Numbered from the stretch's first letter, positions 1 through 12,213 are shown. The stretch is 64,000 nucleotides of DNA from Solen grandis (GCA_021229015.1 CM037788.1:55379145-55443144), one strand, 5' to 3'. Notes: generated from the letters alone by a model not told the origin. Program-made: numbers and translations.

Positions 1-469
1 TAAATATATTGTATCTGATACAGTTCAGTTCATTAATGATTTTAAACTGCTAGATCAAAGGACTTGTTTGTATTTCTTAATCCAATCACTTAGCAATATA
101 TACAGGATAAATGGACTTTAGTTGGACCAATCAATTAACACAATTTAAAGAAAAAAGTAGCAGAGGTGATAATTATCTTAATAAGTTCAAATTATTTTTT
201 ATCTTTATCAATTCACATAAGCTTTAAAGCCAGAGATCAAAGGAATGCATGTTTACACTATAAATTACAATTAATTTAGTAACCCTAATTAATGGACCTT
301 AATAAACACATTTTAGAAAGAAATAATACAATATAACTAAAACATGAAATTTTACCTCTTAAAATACAAAATCAAAAAAAAAATCAGAAACAAAATCAGA
401 TAATACAACTTCAATTCATTTTAATGTGTTGTAGTTTGAAATAGATTATAATCCCTTATCAAAACACAC
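1..469. other. AT-rich non-coding stretch
   Basis: I see no open frame with coding character, no repeat unit and no splice-flanked exon here. Only AT-rich single-copy-looking sequence. Confidence 0.5.
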
Positions 470-680
470 CCAGCAAGGTGCTAAAAATCTTGAGTGGGAC
501 AGTTGGGAAACAAAATATCAAAAAGTGGGACAGTTGGGCATAAACCCCGCAACCCAGCTGGAAGGCTTCCTCATATGAAAATCCGAATGACCCTGCTGGG
601 ATTCGAACCTACGCGGTGAGGGGCTGAGTGAGTGTTTACGTCAGCGACATTACCCTCTCGGCCTCGGAGATCCCACTTAT
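470..680 (-). mobile_element. tRNA-derived SINE, family B, minus strand
   Basis: Read on the minus strand, a tRNA-like head (A-box-like region near 650, B box GGTTCGAATCCC near 600-610) is followed by a body that includes GGAAGCCTTCCAGCTGG. The same body recurs at 8883-9022 and 26733-26861, so this is a dispersed family. A short duplicated phrase (GTGGGACAGTTGGG) lies at 496-541 beside the 3' end. No target duplication was identified. The RNA would be made by polymerase III and moved by a LINE enzyme (family knowledge). Confidence 0.65.
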
Positions 681-1359
681 TTTATGCTTACTGCTGACGA
701 AAGAAAGGAGGAACTATTTTGTGTGTTCAATACAATTAACACGCAAATAAATTCAAGTGAATGTTTGCCATTTTTAGAAAAGAATGTAAGGCAACTCTTA
801 AATACTGGTGTGCTTCTTTACTCATGTACATACCACTTATAGATAAAAAAGGGTTATTCTGCCAGAACTATATCGCTCACACTGTGGGATTTATCTCATT
901 GATAGAACACAGTGTTTCATCAGTAAGTATAAGATGCTAAAAAAATTGTTATTAGCAGCAGTCTGTAGAATTTGTATGAAATGAAACTAAATTATATTAA
1001 TGTTATTTTAAACTACTAATAGCAAATCTGTCAATTCAAAATAAAAGCTAATATCATCAAACGCTGTAATATTGAAGACCGTTCAATGACCATACAGTAT
1101 AAATTGTTATTTCAAAGCTAAACAACATTTACTGTACGTCTTAACTAGAATGAATTCTCCAAATGTCATATATACGAACAGTTTATTTCAGTTCTTTAAG
1201 CGGGGCCCGACAATTAATGCCACAAAGGATAGATGTTGGCAAATGATAAAGAGAATAAGTATTTAACATGGTGTTTGATTTTTTGTTAAACTGCTTCCGA
1301 CGACATTTATTCAGCAGTTTTGGAGGCTCACAGCGGCATTACACTGTAGTCAAGTTATA
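681..1359. other. Non-coding stretch, nothing recognised
   Basis: AT-rich sequence without a supported gene or repeat. Confidence 0.45.
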
Positions 1360-1500
1360 TGTGCTGCAGGGCTGCCAACTTCACGCTGCTGGGCTGCTTG
1401 GCTGTCAATTTCGCGAACATGATGTAACACCCAGTTGCAATATCTTAACACCAGTTAAACCAATACTGGATCTACCTTTTATTTCCCGAGCATCATGCAA
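1360..1500 (-). mobile_element. Degenerate SINE, family A fragment, minus strand
   Basis: Scattered matches to the family A body (see the intact copy at 19434-19746): CACCCAGTTGCAATATCTTA and the following CCAGTTAAACCAATACTGGA match the family phrases for CACCCAGTCACATTATCCTG and GGCCAACCAGTCCTGGA. Heavily diverged, lacking both the tRNA head and the tail, so an old insertion. Confidence 0.45.
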
Positions 1501-2561
1501 TGGGAGGAGATTTGTCATGTACATTGTCACAAATTTTGCTTTGTTGATTGTCTAGATTATACAAGGTGTTTCATAATATATGTTGCACTTTCAAACCTTA
1601 TTAAAAAATAATTTTGCTAAGGATAACACAGTAAAAATAGAATAGAAAATGACGTGAGATTCAAATAATATAGCAATGTTCTATAAATACCACTAGTCAT
1701 TGGTAAAATCTCGCAGCATTCTTCTTACTGACCTGTGCAGCGTGTCTAATCTCCTAAATTTTATTTTTAACTATGCCCTGTCCTGGGACGTCCTTGGTTA
1801 TTACGCCTTTGATCGAGTATACTGATCCCGTGGTATATTTTTGTCTATTTATTTGCATTCTGGTGATATTTTTATACTCCTTACTACAAAAATTACAGAT
1901 TCTCTCGAAAATACAACTTAAAAATTTCCCGACACTTTTCTCAAGAAAGTGCCATGATGGAAAACACCCAACGTTTGATGACGTCATAAATGACGTTACG
2001 ACAAAAACAACGTCGTTCAGTGATCGCAAAGCATCGCACCGTTATTGAGGAAGGAGTCCGGGAGATATTAGTGGTGGAATCTAACAAAAACTGTACAAAT
2101 GAATAACTGTTCCGCCTAAGCAAATATTGGTTATTATAACTAAATTAAAAAAATATTACAAGAGAAAATTCTGCTGTAAAAATTATTATTTTTAACAAAT
2201 TTGGTAAAAATACATTTATGAATAGCAAGAGCAATCCGTAAGACAACCTGCTCGTCCACCACTTATTAGTTCGACCAAATTAAGTTGCACGCATAAAGTA
2301 AACCAAACATTCAAAACTTGAATTCTTCTCTAACTTCAGGGGCCATAACTAACAAAAAAATAGTAAAGATTTATCTAACTTCATAGTATAAAATCCCTGA
2401 GCATCTTTATGATGTTTCAAGTTATTTTTATAACTCATCTGAATGCTGAGATATAGGTATATTAGTATTTCTAAGACCAAAAAGGGCAGAAATTTGCATT
2501 TTATTTGATCAACAGTCATTTGACGTTTCTGTTTCAAGCCCCTGGAGACCTCAATCAATAA

Positions 2562-2617
<56 letters not shown>

Positions 2618-2822
2618 GATAGTAATTTGCACGTAAAAATGCAAAACTATGGCGACGTCGACGCCCATTGTCTTCGAATAGACAAAATAGCTAAAAAAAA
2701 GTCTACGTCAATCTGTGACAACCCTAGTCCATAAATGTAGACGTATAATTGGATCACTACGTCTAAAACTTCAACGCAAAGAATACGCAGCAAACTCGTG
2801 TTCAGTATGTAATCAGCATACA
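1501..2822. other. Non-coding stretch with a TA microsatellite
   Basis: No supported gene. An uninterrupted (TA)n run occupies about 2564-2614. The remaining sequence is AT-rich with no coding character. Confidence 0.5.
2564..2614. repeat. (TA)n microsatellite
   Basis: About 25 uninterrupted TA dinucleotides, able to extrude as a cruciform and likely polymorphic in length. Confidence 0.95.
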
Positions 2823-3077
2823 TGTTTGTTTGTTTGTTGGGTTAAACGTGCCACCGACAGCATCTCAGTCAAGTGTAGACGATGTCTACTTGAGACAGAT
2901 ACAGTGCTGCCAACCGTAGACATGTGTTCAAGTTTCAAGCATGATACCACACCCAGTCACGTTATCCTGACACCGGGCCAACCAGTCCTGCAACTACCCT
3001 TATATGTTGAGCGCCAAGCAAGGGTGCTATAACAGTTCCATTTTTTACGACTTTGATTTGTCGCGGCCGGGGAACCA
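2823..3077 (-). mobile_element. SINE family A, nearly full length, minus strand
   Basis: On the plus strand it opens with the (GTTT)n tail complement and the conserved GGGTTAAACGTGCCACC block, then the family body (CATGATACCACACCCAGTCAC), and ends in the complement of a damaged tRNA-like head (GTCGCGGCCGGGGAACC, where the B box should be). The B box is broken, so the copy is probably transcriptionally dead. Confidence 0.8.
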
Positions 3078-3256
3078 GCATACATATACTGTCAACAATG
3101 GCCGCCGATGACAATGAGGAGCGTAGTTTACCAGATTCAGTACTATTTCAGCTGATGTTGATTAACAATTTTCAATTTTGATTTCAGTTTTTAGTTAACA
3201 GATAATTTATCTACCAATGTCAAAATAGATCTTTGGTCCATCTTCCACCATTCATG

Positions 3257-3416
3257 TAAGGTAAAGTCCATGTAAGGGTTCCGCTATGTCTTGGACAACT
3301 TAATCTCTAACCAAGATAACCAAGATAACCTAATGAAACATTAGGAAACCTTGGTTATCTCTGTGAAAGGTCATGAGGTCCGAAATGTAGCGGAACTATT
3401 ATAGGGACTTTAACAT
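3257..3416. mobile_element. Palindromic MITE, TTAAGGTA family P, copy 1
   Basis: About 160 bp that is almost wholly self-complementary: the left arm TAAGGTAAAGTCC..GGTTCCGCTA returns inverted as TAGCGGAAC..GGGACTTTA. The middle (CCAAGATAACC / GGTTATCT, ATTAGG / CCTAAT) also pairs. Four other copies are in this window (10996, 43030, 46732, 47738). No coding capacity, so it depends on a transposase elsewhere. The RNA or single strand would form one long hairpin. Confidence 0.88.
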
Positions 3417-5229
3417 AAAACCCAACCTAACTTGAGGTCGGGATCTGCTACGCGTGTTAAACGTTTATATAAGAGGCGTAGCGTATGCCAAGAAATATAA
3501 AAGTAAAATGTGGAAAAATGCATATTAATGCGGAGTTGTTTTTTTTATGAAGGACAAGAACAGCCCTCGTAGGCATTTGTAAGTAACACATTTTAATGCT
3601 CCTCACAAAGTTTTTTCAAAGAGTCCTGCCGATGTGTGTGTGTGCTAGCTGTTGAGGTTTTTAAAGCATTGATTCCATTGCGCGGATATTGACGCAATTT
3701 CCTGATTGTTTTGTCACCTGTTACATGTGAAGCAGTCATGAAATGCACGAGCAGACCAAGCATTTATTTTGACATTTATAAACTGCAAAGTTTCTTCGAA
3801 TGAAATAGACAAATTCGAAACGCCAGACTGCAGACGGCTTAATTAATGCAATTTGTTGATTAATTTGTAAATTCTCATTTCTCCTTTTTTTCAAGGTTTT
3901 ATCGGAACATTTTAAGCACTCAATTTTACCTTTCGGTTATCTTAACACTTCTTATGACATTAGACAGGAAATGCACTTTCATTTTTTCTCATAAAAAATT
4001 CTCAAGCAAAACATCGTTTAGTCTTTCTTGTAAATGCTCAAAATCAATTACCTAATTCCACATAACTTTGAACAGCCAATTCCTTATCCTGGTGTCTCTA
4101 TCAATTTGTATTCTCTTACAAGGTATCTTTATACAATCTACTCGTTTCTGCTTATTCGTTTGAAAATCATTCTTCTAAGTTCTAATTTCAAATATTCGTA
4201 TAACAAGCACTTCAGACACTTCTCTGCAATTAGAGAACAGAAACTATAGAAATTGCCGTAACTTGAAATTAGGAAACGATTACGGTAATCATCAATCCAT
4301 GACAGGTATGTTTCTCTTAATTCAGTCAAAGAAACGCATAAATAAATCAAAACTCCCGACTGGTTCCAAGTCGATAGGTGCAGTGCACTCGGCTGTATTA
4401 TGAAAATACCGATAAGCCGTCTAATGTTTTCAAAATTAATACTAAGCACTGGCTGTGTAAAAGATAAACGACAGGATGTAATGGTCAGCTGAATTTCCGC
4501 ATACCCTTTAAATTCATAAATATGGCAGTAATCGTATTAAATGTAAGAATAGTACGGATCTTGTAAGATCTGTGTCTTACCACCTTCAAGTTAGATGTAT
4601 ACGTAAATTACAGTTCGGCGAACTATTCCAAATTCAGTCGGCAGATTCTTTCAAATTTTCTCAATCCTGTCAGATCTGCGCTTATCTACCTCTAAGAGTA
4701 CATTACAGTTCAATGATTTATTCCAGAATCACTCGGCATCCTCGAGAGGGCCTGGTCACCAATCCTGGTATCAAGTGTTTGGGTAAGTATGTGAGATGTA
4801 ACATTTATAAAGTTTACGTACAGGCGTGTGTACATCATTACCTTTCACTTGGTTTACAGAAGTTATTGCCAGATTCCGGAGGAGACGTTCCAGATATTGA
4901 ATGCGATGTCATCGTAACTTCATACTTTTTCACGATCTGTGATACATTGAACGGGGCTTGGTTTATTGAATCTGTTTGCCGTGTTTATAAGTACATATGG
5001 GCTGCACTAGATAGTTGGCATAATATAATAAACAGCTATCATTCTAGATCGTGTAGGTAAAAGTATTTACTAGGATATGTCTTTGATTCTTTCACACACA
5101 TACACATTTCTGGCATTACGCAGTGTACTTTCATTTGTAATTACTTTATCTGCTTCTTCTTCATTTAACAAGGTTGGGAGAACCGTCTTCAGTTCATATA
5201 CGTAACGTTTTCCTTAAATAATTACAGAC
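3417..5229. other. Non-coding stretch with a diverged local duplication
   Basis: No recognised gene. A segment near 4555-4645 (AGATCTGTGTCTTACCACCT..TTACAGTTCG..CGGCAGATTC) is loosely repeated at 4670-4745 (AGATCTGCGCTTATCTACCT..TTACAGTTCA..CGGCATCCTC). The open frame over it has no recognisable domain. Confidence 0.4.
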
Positions 5230-5411
5230 CAGTGGCCGTATTCATAAAGCTCCTTAGTTGTTTTTAAGGTAAAACAAATCCTTAACTGGAATAAATCTCC
5301 TAATGTGTTTTATATCCTTAATAACTAAGGGAAATCTATGTAATGTTAAGGAAAATCTTAGAAACTAAGGGTTATTATTTTTACTAAGGAGCTTAATGAA
5401 TACGGCCCCTG
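5230..5411. mobile_element. MITE with hAT-like ends (CAGTGGCCGTATTCAT)
   Basis: Left end CAGTGGCCGTATTCATAAAG and, inverted at the right end, CAGGGGCCGTATTCATTAAG, so the inverted termini are more than 20 bp. Inner arms with repeated CCTTA and CTAAGG words also pair. CAGNG ends are typical of hAT transposons, but the flanking 8-mers (TTACAGAC and GCTCGAAT) do not match, so no target duplication supports that placement. It has no coding capacity. Confidence 0.75.
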
Positions 5412-5890
5412 GCTCGAATGTCACCAGCCATATTCAACGCTAAGTAAAACTTAAACGTTAAGTCGCGAATTCCAACATCCTTTGTACCCAAATATTTTAT
5501 TTATTAAGAAATATTGCTACGTATTAAAGCAGCTCTTTCACGGAAAATATTGACTAAAAATTTTAATTTTTAATTTTATGTGTTTTTATTTCTATAAAAA
5601 CCCATCTACATACGCATGTCACTCTGTGCAACATTCCGTGATTAAAATAAAACATGAGTGATTTCTCCATCACAGGCAATAGCGTTCTATTTTTAGAAAA
5701 AAAAAATATATTTAGAGAAAAATGACGGTTTTCCAAAGGGAAATAATACAATAAACAATTGAAATCATTCTTTATCAATCTTTTGGCAAAACTTGCCTTT
5801 TTCAAGAAAAAAAAATGACTGTATTTAAAATTTCTATGTTCGCGTCACATTACTTATCATATTGACTATGCGTATGCGCTCACTTCACAT
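5412..5890. other. Non-coding stretch, nothing recognised
   Basis: AT-rich sequence, no supported feature. Confidence 0.4.
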
Positions 5891-6020
5891 CACGAATCGC
5901 TACCTGGGATTGGTGGAGACGCCATGTTGCGGACCATGTCTCGTTGTACCACAAGCAACTACTCTTTATTTTACCGATTTCCACGACATGAAAATAGCGT
6001 TTTCCCGTGCAATTCGACCT
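5891..6020 (+). repeat. Dispersed repeat, copy 1 (partner at 49102)
   Basis: The segment with ATTGGTGGAGACGCCATG..TTGCGGA and ending CGTGCAATTCGACCT has a diverged reverse-complement relative at 49102-49229. Core words shared by both include GACGCCATGTTGCGGA and GCGTTTTCCC/ACGTTTTCCC. No termini or coding capacity identified. Confidence 0.7.
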
Positions 6021-6061
6021 CCATTGTCAGGAAACAAAGTCTTCACCAATAGCTACAAGGG

Positions 6062-6275
6062 TTTTGTTCGTTTGTTTGTTTGTTGGGTTTAACGTCCCAC
6101 CAACAGTATTTAGTCATTTGGAAACGATATACCATTATATGCAGAGCGCCAAGCAAGGGAGCTATAACAGTACCATTTTTTTTTTACAACTTTGGTAAGT
6201 CGTGGCCGGGGATCGAACCCACGACCCCCTGTTCCCAAGGCGGACGCTCTAACCAGTCGGCCACCGGGGACGGTG
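6062..6275 (-). mobile_element. SINE family A, internally deleted, minus strand
   Basis: Tail complement (GTTT)n plus GGGTTTAACGTCCCACCAAC at left; an intact tRNA-like head at right (complement of GGGTTCGATCCCCGGCCACG, B box perfect; GGCCGACTGGTTAGAGCG, A box good). The central roughly 100 bp of the family body is missing, so it is a deletion derivative. Confidence 0.85.
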
Positions 6276-6663
6276 CAACAAGGGAGAGTAGATATTATTA
6301 TTATTACTTATTATCTTTGAACGAGCAGCATTATTGTATCATTTGTGTAAACTAAACCATGTGCATGAGTATTTCGTAAAACAGAAATAGCGATATTTTT
6401 CTACATAGTCTAGGGATTTAAAACATGCTTACCGCTAGGTAATGTTGGTGGATTTTGTCTGAATTGAAAGAACAAACCTACTTTGTGTGTTCTGTGGAAA
6501 AGATATTTCAAATCTAAATATTTTAGAAAACAAAGGCCCCGTTGCACCAGACAACGAATCTTGGAGTAAGTAAGACTTTTTTACACAATAAAAAACGAAA
6601 CCAGACAGAAAACAATCCTCTGTAGGGAACATTGGCAGTATTTACAAACTTTAATTAGTTAAA

Positions 6664-6920
6664 CCGTCCCCTGTGGTCGAGTGGTAAGAACGTCCGTCTC
6701 GGGAGCAGAATGTTGTGGGTTCGATCCCCGGCCGCAACCCTCCAAAGTCGTAAAGAATGGCACTGGTATAGGTCCCTTGCTTGGAGCTCAGCATATAAAG
6801 GGAGTTCAAGGACTAGATGGCCCGGTGTCAGGATAATGTCACTAGGTGTGGTATGATGCCACATGTATACGGCGGGATACTGCAGCGTGGCAGCACCTAT
6901 ATATGCCTCAAGTATAGACA
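6664..6920 (+). mobile_element. SINE family A, plus strand, 3' truncated
   Basis: Head CCGTCCCCTGTGGTCGAGTGGTAAGAACG..GGGTTCGATCCCCGGCC with good A and B boxes, followed by the family body up to the region matching CTCAAGTATAGACA. The GGGACGTTAAACCC tail is missing because a second, opposite copy starts at once. Confidence 0.85.
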
Positions 6921-7076
6921 CCAGTCACATATTCTGACGATGGCCCAACCAGTCCTGGAACTACCTTTTATATGTTGAGCGTTAATCAAGAGATCTATAC
7001 AAGAACTATTTCTATGACTTTGGTATGTCGCAGCCAGGGATTGAACCAGTGACCTCCCAAGTCGAGTAAAACTGAT
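6921..7076 (-). mobile_element. SINE family A fragment, minus strand, abutting the previous copy
   Basis: CCAGTCACATATTCTGACGATGG and the following bases match the family body in reverse, ending in a degraded head (complement of GGTTCAATCCCTGGCTGCGA). With 6664-6920 it forms an inverted pair joined inside the two bodies. Confidence 0.75.
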
Positions 7077-7805
7077 ATATCGACAACGCAACTAAGCAAA
7101 GTGTGCACTTTTTAGCGTAATTCCGCGGAAGAGTACGAAATCGTGTGTTAAAATGCTTAAACTGCAAACGAGTAGCGAAAATGTAAAATTCGGTTACCCT
7201 GTATCCACTGCTAAGCAGAAAACACAAAAAATGACGGGAGATAATTAGTAATATTACAAGTGAAAAGACACACACAGTTTAGACAAAACACTAGCTGTTT
7301 AAAACAAATGGAACCCACTTCAAGATTATCATAAAGACTAACAAAAACGTGTTTCTTTGATCAAGATGCGTATTCGGTTTTTGTCGTCTACAAATACTGC
7401 TTTTGCCACCTGGATAAGAATTCATTTTGGAATGAGCACATTGTAAGAGACTGTGATCAAAAAATTTTGAGTCATTTTGCTAAAGCACTGTGCATGTTTT
7501 TTTTTTTTTTTTTTTTTTTCAAAACTATATAGTAACAGCTAAATTTTTGTTGAATTTGTATTCTGCCGTCTAAGTTATCGCAATGACATAATTTTGCATA
7601 CTTTATTTTGAGAAAACGTAATGCACCATCTTTGTAGGGCTAATTTCCATGGTGAAAACCATCCACGAAATAAGCGGAAATAAGTCCCCAACGAAATATA
7701 ATGATTACTGATTTAATAATAACTGGATAAGTAAATAAACTGAATATTACTGTGACGTCCACATTATGTAATGCGTATTAACTTATATTGACTGATCAAA
7801 AGTAT
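7077..7805. other. Non-coding stretch with poly-T
   Basis: No supported gene. A run of about 23 T (7498-7520) could be a retroposon tail on the minus strand. Confidence 0.45.
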
Positions 7806-7815
7806 TAAGTCATAA

Positions 7816-8030
7816 TCATGATGATGATGAAAACGACAAAAATGATGAAAATAATGATGACGACGACAACGACAACTACGATGATGATGATGATGATGAA
7901 AACGACAAAAATGATGAAAATAATGATGACGACGGCAACGACAACTATGATGATGATGATGATGAAAACGACAAAAATGATGAAAATAATATGTATAAAA
8001 AAAAATGATGATGATGATGATTAGATGATG
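7816..8030 (+). repeat. ATG/GAC-rich imperfect minisatellite
   Basis: About three copies of a 60-66-bp unit made of GATGATGATG, AAAACGACAAAAATGATG and GACGACAACGACAAC words, ending in (ATG)n. The open frame across it encodes only a Met/Lys/Thr repeat and is not taken as a gene. Confidence 0.9.
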
Positions 8031-8882
8031 ATTATTAAATGAAGTGTTTTCGTTTTGATACGTTAAACAAAATCAAAAGAAATGGAACTAAATAACAGGC
8101 AAACAACGTAATATGATTAAATACGGGAGTCGAAAGATTAAAACTCTTTCTCATAACCTAAACAGTTAAAGTCATGCCAGTAAACACAACACACAGACAG
8201 CTCAGATATTTCCGTTGATTCTCAACTCGATAACTGCACAGTCAATCAATTTTGGCAACCTGAAAATTGATGGATTCTCCGGCGAACAGGTTTCGAAAAC
8301 AGAAGCTATTGCGTTGTTTTCGATGCAAGATATGTTTGTTCAGTATATCAAGATAAATGACGTGAAATGTCATATATTGTCATACCTGAGGATACTCCCA
8401 AGATGTTGTGAAATTATAAATGTCTTTGATTCTCCATTTAACTGCGGGTTTTTTTTTTTTTTTGTTTTTTTGTTTTTAATTTAAGAATGGAATAAAAAAT
8501 ACAAGAAAAGATGGAATAGAAGATTTGATAAAAGTTCTAGGGATTCTTGCAATAATTTGCCTAACTTGTATAATGGAATTAAACATTAATAGTCTCGTCA
8601 ATTTATATTCAAAACTTTGAATTTGAGAATTCTATTCAGTATTAGGCGTTAAAAACAACAGCAGAAAACTTCCAGTTGACGCACATTTGTTAAACATATA
8701 TTCGCTCCCACATTTATTCCTATCAATCATGACAGAAAGTTTTCTGTTGAAGCACTTTATGAAAATATAGCGTGCAACATTTATATTCCCAGGAAAGTAG
8801 AAAAACTGAAAGTTTTTTGGTGGTATTGGGGTTTACCGTCGTTGCGATAGTATTTAAATCATATAGCGACGTCCAGCTAATT
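8031..8882. other. Non-coding stretch, nothing recognised
   Basis: Contains a T-rich run near 8449-8480. No supported gene. Confidence 0.45.
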
Positions 8883-9022
8883 ACAGGTGGAGGAAGACCC
8901 CGAATACACAGAGGTACCCGGGTAGAACCACCGACCTACCGCAAGCCAGCTGGAAGGCTTCCTCACATAGAAAATCCGAAGTCCCTACCGGGATTCGAAC
9001 CCACAGCGGTGAGGGGTTGAGA
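8883..9022 (-). mobile_element. tRNA-derived SINE, family B, minus strand
   Basis: GCAAGCCAGCTGGAAGGCTT..CTACCGGGATTCGAACCCAC on the plus strand; in reverse, GTGGGTTCGAATCCCGGTAG is a perfect B box. It shares GGAAGGCTTCCTCA and the adjacent AAAATCCGAA block with the copy at 470-680. Confidence 0.75.
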
Positions 9023-10995
9023 GATTTGTAGTCCACAAAGATTGAAAGAGACATACGATGTATTATATGAAATAAACAAAATCTTACAATAAAGAAGAAA
9101 AAAAACAAATAAAAAAAAAACGCCGATTTTTTGTAACTGACATGAGTACACATGAGATTACCTAACATAGTCAGAAAGAATCCGATCGCATTCGGAAACG
9201 ATCGGAACGTCCTGAATGACTGTGACAGCATTGGAGACGCGCTTGTTTACATAGGGCAACTATGCAGAGTTCTTTCTTGGGCATTGTCTGTTACTTAAAC
9301 AAAGGCAAGTATGATTGCTTCCCATTCCTCATTTCAAATATTATACCATAGGGGAAATGTTTGAAGAGTGAGAATTGCCTCAAACTATCCAATATTTCAA
9401 AGAATAGCACATCTCGGACAAAATGGCCATGGTTAGATGTCTTTCTGCCTTACATAGGACTTTCATACTGGTTGCTGTGAGGATGTTTTTCAGCCATTAT
9501 GTATCGGTGAATTTTTGCCCCGCGAACTTACGGTTCTGTATGCATAATTTGTTACGAAGATAATTGCGGACGCATTTTTGTCAACACCCGTGACAAGTTC
9601 TTGTAAATACTGGTATCACCGGCAGTCTTGCAATGGTGTATTTACGCAGATATCGTTTTATACCCTTACAGATTCAAAAAGTTTCATATCCAAAATTTAA
9701 GCAACAAATCTGTTTTAGCGGCCTGCTTTATCCTTGACATTCAATAAGAAGCGACCACTTTTCCTTTAATCTATGTTATCTAAATATTGAAAATGTACCC
9801 TGAGTAATGTATATTCATTAAGTCCCCAAAATTATTAAAATGCGGCATCAAAATGGACACCAATCAGCCGATTAAGACCCTTGCTGACTGAATATTTCGG
9901 AAAAAAAGTTCGTTTTACTGTAGTCGTAATCATGACTCCCCTCTCTTTTAATATAAATCAACGTCTTACAACTCTTTGGTTATGATTTACGGTAAGTAAT
10001 TTTCGAAATGAAAAGTCATGAATATCAAACATATCTCATTGACTTAATGGTGTTGAATGGTTCGAATTCCTTACCATCTGGCCCTGGGCAAATAAAATCT
10101 TAAATCGACAAGGTCACTGAAAGAACAAGTCCTTCTTCGAGAATTCTTAATGATGCATGAGACAGTCTTAACACATCTTACTATTCTGCAACATCACGTG
10201 CATTAATTTGATAATATACAAATTTCACAGGTTGGAAATCTCCAGTTTATGTTAATGTTTGTCGGTGAAGACAGCAAAAAAAACCCGAAGTTGTAAACAT
10301 TTGCCGTAAACCCACCATTCTCTGTGGGTGGCTTTGCAGTGGATCCATAGAAACAAACCTTTTGCTGTCTTTCGCAAATGCAACATAACATTGCACAACC
10401 AAGGCTCTGTCAGGAGTTTATATGTTTATATTTCTTTTTATACATAATTCAGTGGAGCTTACTTATAAAAGTTCACCACTGTATTACCGGCGTAATTCAT
10501 AGACCAGTGGTTCAATTACTTGATATTCAGGTCGAGCTAATGTTTAATACGCATGCCTCTAAGCTGAGATTGCAAGGTAAACAAGAGGACATAAATAATT
10601 ATGAATATCGCCGTCAATATTGGAATCGTGTTTCACAACTCCGTAAGCACCTGAGGATATAAACGGATTATTTATGTGCATATAAGAGTATCGAATTCCT
10701 AAGATGAAATGATCAATTACTGAACTGAAGTCAAGTCCAGACATATTAAGTTATCCTTAAAATGAGTTCATCCGATTATCCGGTCTTGCGTTCAGTATCC
10801 TCCACTATTAATTACGTCTCTTAACATTCTAGAACAAGGTACATCTCTCCTACCATGTTAAACCACGTTTAGCCATTTTAGACAAGTGGCAAAGAAAGTA
10901 CAGATAGAATCTCACCACAGTTTGAAGAAAAGGCTTCTTCAGTTTTGTCTCATAATGTCAAATGATCTTGCTTGGTCCATCATATTCCAAAGCTT
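9023..10995. other. Non-coding stretch, nothing recognised
   Basis: No exon, repeat array or TE terminus could be supported in these 2 kb. Open frames are short and without domain character. Confidence 0.45.
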
Positions 10996-11146
10996 TAAGG
11001 TGTAATGGTTCCGCTACGTCTTGGACCACTTCACCTCTACCAAGATAGCTAAGTACCCTGATGAAACATTAGGAAAACTTGGTTATCTCCGTGAAAGGCC
11101 ATGAGGTCCGAAATGTAGCGGAACCATTACAGGGACTTTACCTTAA
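10996..11146. mobile_element. Palindromic MITE, family P, copy 2
   Basis: Same self-complementary unit as 3257-3416, with about 9 bp missing from the outer left arm (TTAAGG is followed directly by TGTAATGGTTCCGCTACGTC). The right arm is complete: GTAGCGGAACCATTACAGGG, then ACTTTACCTTAA. Confidence 0.9.
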
Positions 11147-11283
11147 AAAAACTATATTAATATGGTGATAAATATAGTACTAGATACTTGTATATTACAT
11201 TAGTTTGGTTCCATTTAAGTTAGCTAAACTTAAAAAAAAAATAGTTTGAGAAAAGTTATGACACTGACCTCAAATGTGCTTAA

Positions 11284-11420
11284 AAGGGCGCCGTGGTCAA
11301 GTGGTAATAAACATAACTGTGAATCTAAAGGTAGTGGGTTCGAACCCCGTTAAAGAAAATGTTTGTTCATGGCCTACACAAATTACTTTTCCAATTCAGG
11401 AACAGTCGAGAGAGACTTGT
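11284..11420 (+). mobile_element. tRNA-derived SINE, family C
   Basis: tRNA-like head GGCGCCGTGGTCAAGTGGTA with B box GGGTTCGAACCCCG, then an unrelated body containing GTTCATGGCC. The same head recurs at 12606. Family name unknown. Confidence 0.6.
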
Positions 11421-11604
11421 ATAAACTGTAAGAATTTGTTTCCTGGTTCACTTAAAACGAATAAGTTTAAACTCTGAAACTCGGCCCTACAGCCATATAA
11501 ATGGTGAATACAAGATTCGTTTCTTTTCAAGTTCGAACACTGTAACATAAAGTTAGCGTGATAACTTCTGAAACATATTTACCATGGTACAGCTTGTGTA
11601 TAGT

Positions 11605-11783
11605 CAAACCTGTCTTAAGCGATCAGTCAAGGTAACAAGAAGAAGTGGTTGCTTAACAGAGATGACCGCTAAACGAAGATATATACATATATAACAAAAT
11701 GCTTCAGTTTAGTAACGTTAGAACTGGCCACTAAATACAGGTTGACCGCTCAGTACAGGTGGCTGCTAATACATATTTAACCG
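11605..11783 (+). repeat. Inverted repeat pair, left member
   Basis: Contains TTAAGCGATCAGTCA, ATATAACAAAATGCT and TGACCGCTCAGTACAGGT. The same order of phrases occurs inverted at 12043-12213. Both members are about 175 bp and diverged from each other. Confidence 0.75.
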
Positions 11784-12042
11784 AATAACATTTATTATGA
11801 CCTTGACCTCTGAGATATCCGGCCTAACGCTCCTATGTAAACCTTTTATTATCTATATAGCCGTGTATACTTTGTATGATGTAAACATTTGTTTTGGAAA
11901 ATCATCATATTATCATTATGATTTCATATTTATCTAGTGAACGCTTTCATTGCAATTTTTGTATCCCCAATGACATTTGCATTGATATGACTGCCGAAGA
12001 ATTTCGATTTGATGTAAGTACATTCTTTGCTGCAAATAAATA

Positions 12043-12213
12043 CAGTTGAACTTGTATTAACGGTCACTTGTATTAAGCGGCCAACAAGCATTTAGCGGTC
12101 AGTAGTATCGAACTAGCATTTTGTTATATGTAAACCCTCATTAAGCGATCACCTCTCTTATGCAGTCACATTCTCTTGTTCCCATGACTGACCGCTTAGG
12201 ACAGATTTAACCG
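12043..12213 (-). repeat. Inverted repeat pair, right member
   Basis: Reverse complement matches 11605-11783: AAGCGGTCAGTCAT, then ATATAACAAAATGCTAG, then TGACCGCTAAATGCTTGTTG. The 260 bp between the two copies is AT-rich and non-coding. The pair could be two insertions of one element or the long arms of a larger foldback. Confidence 0.75.

Noticed and set aside
4572..5060. 162-codon open frame
   Set aside because: No recognisable domain, covers a diverged local duplication, no supporting splice pattern.
7818..8024. Met/Lys/Thr-rich open frame
   Set aside because: Translation of an ATG/GAC minisatellite.
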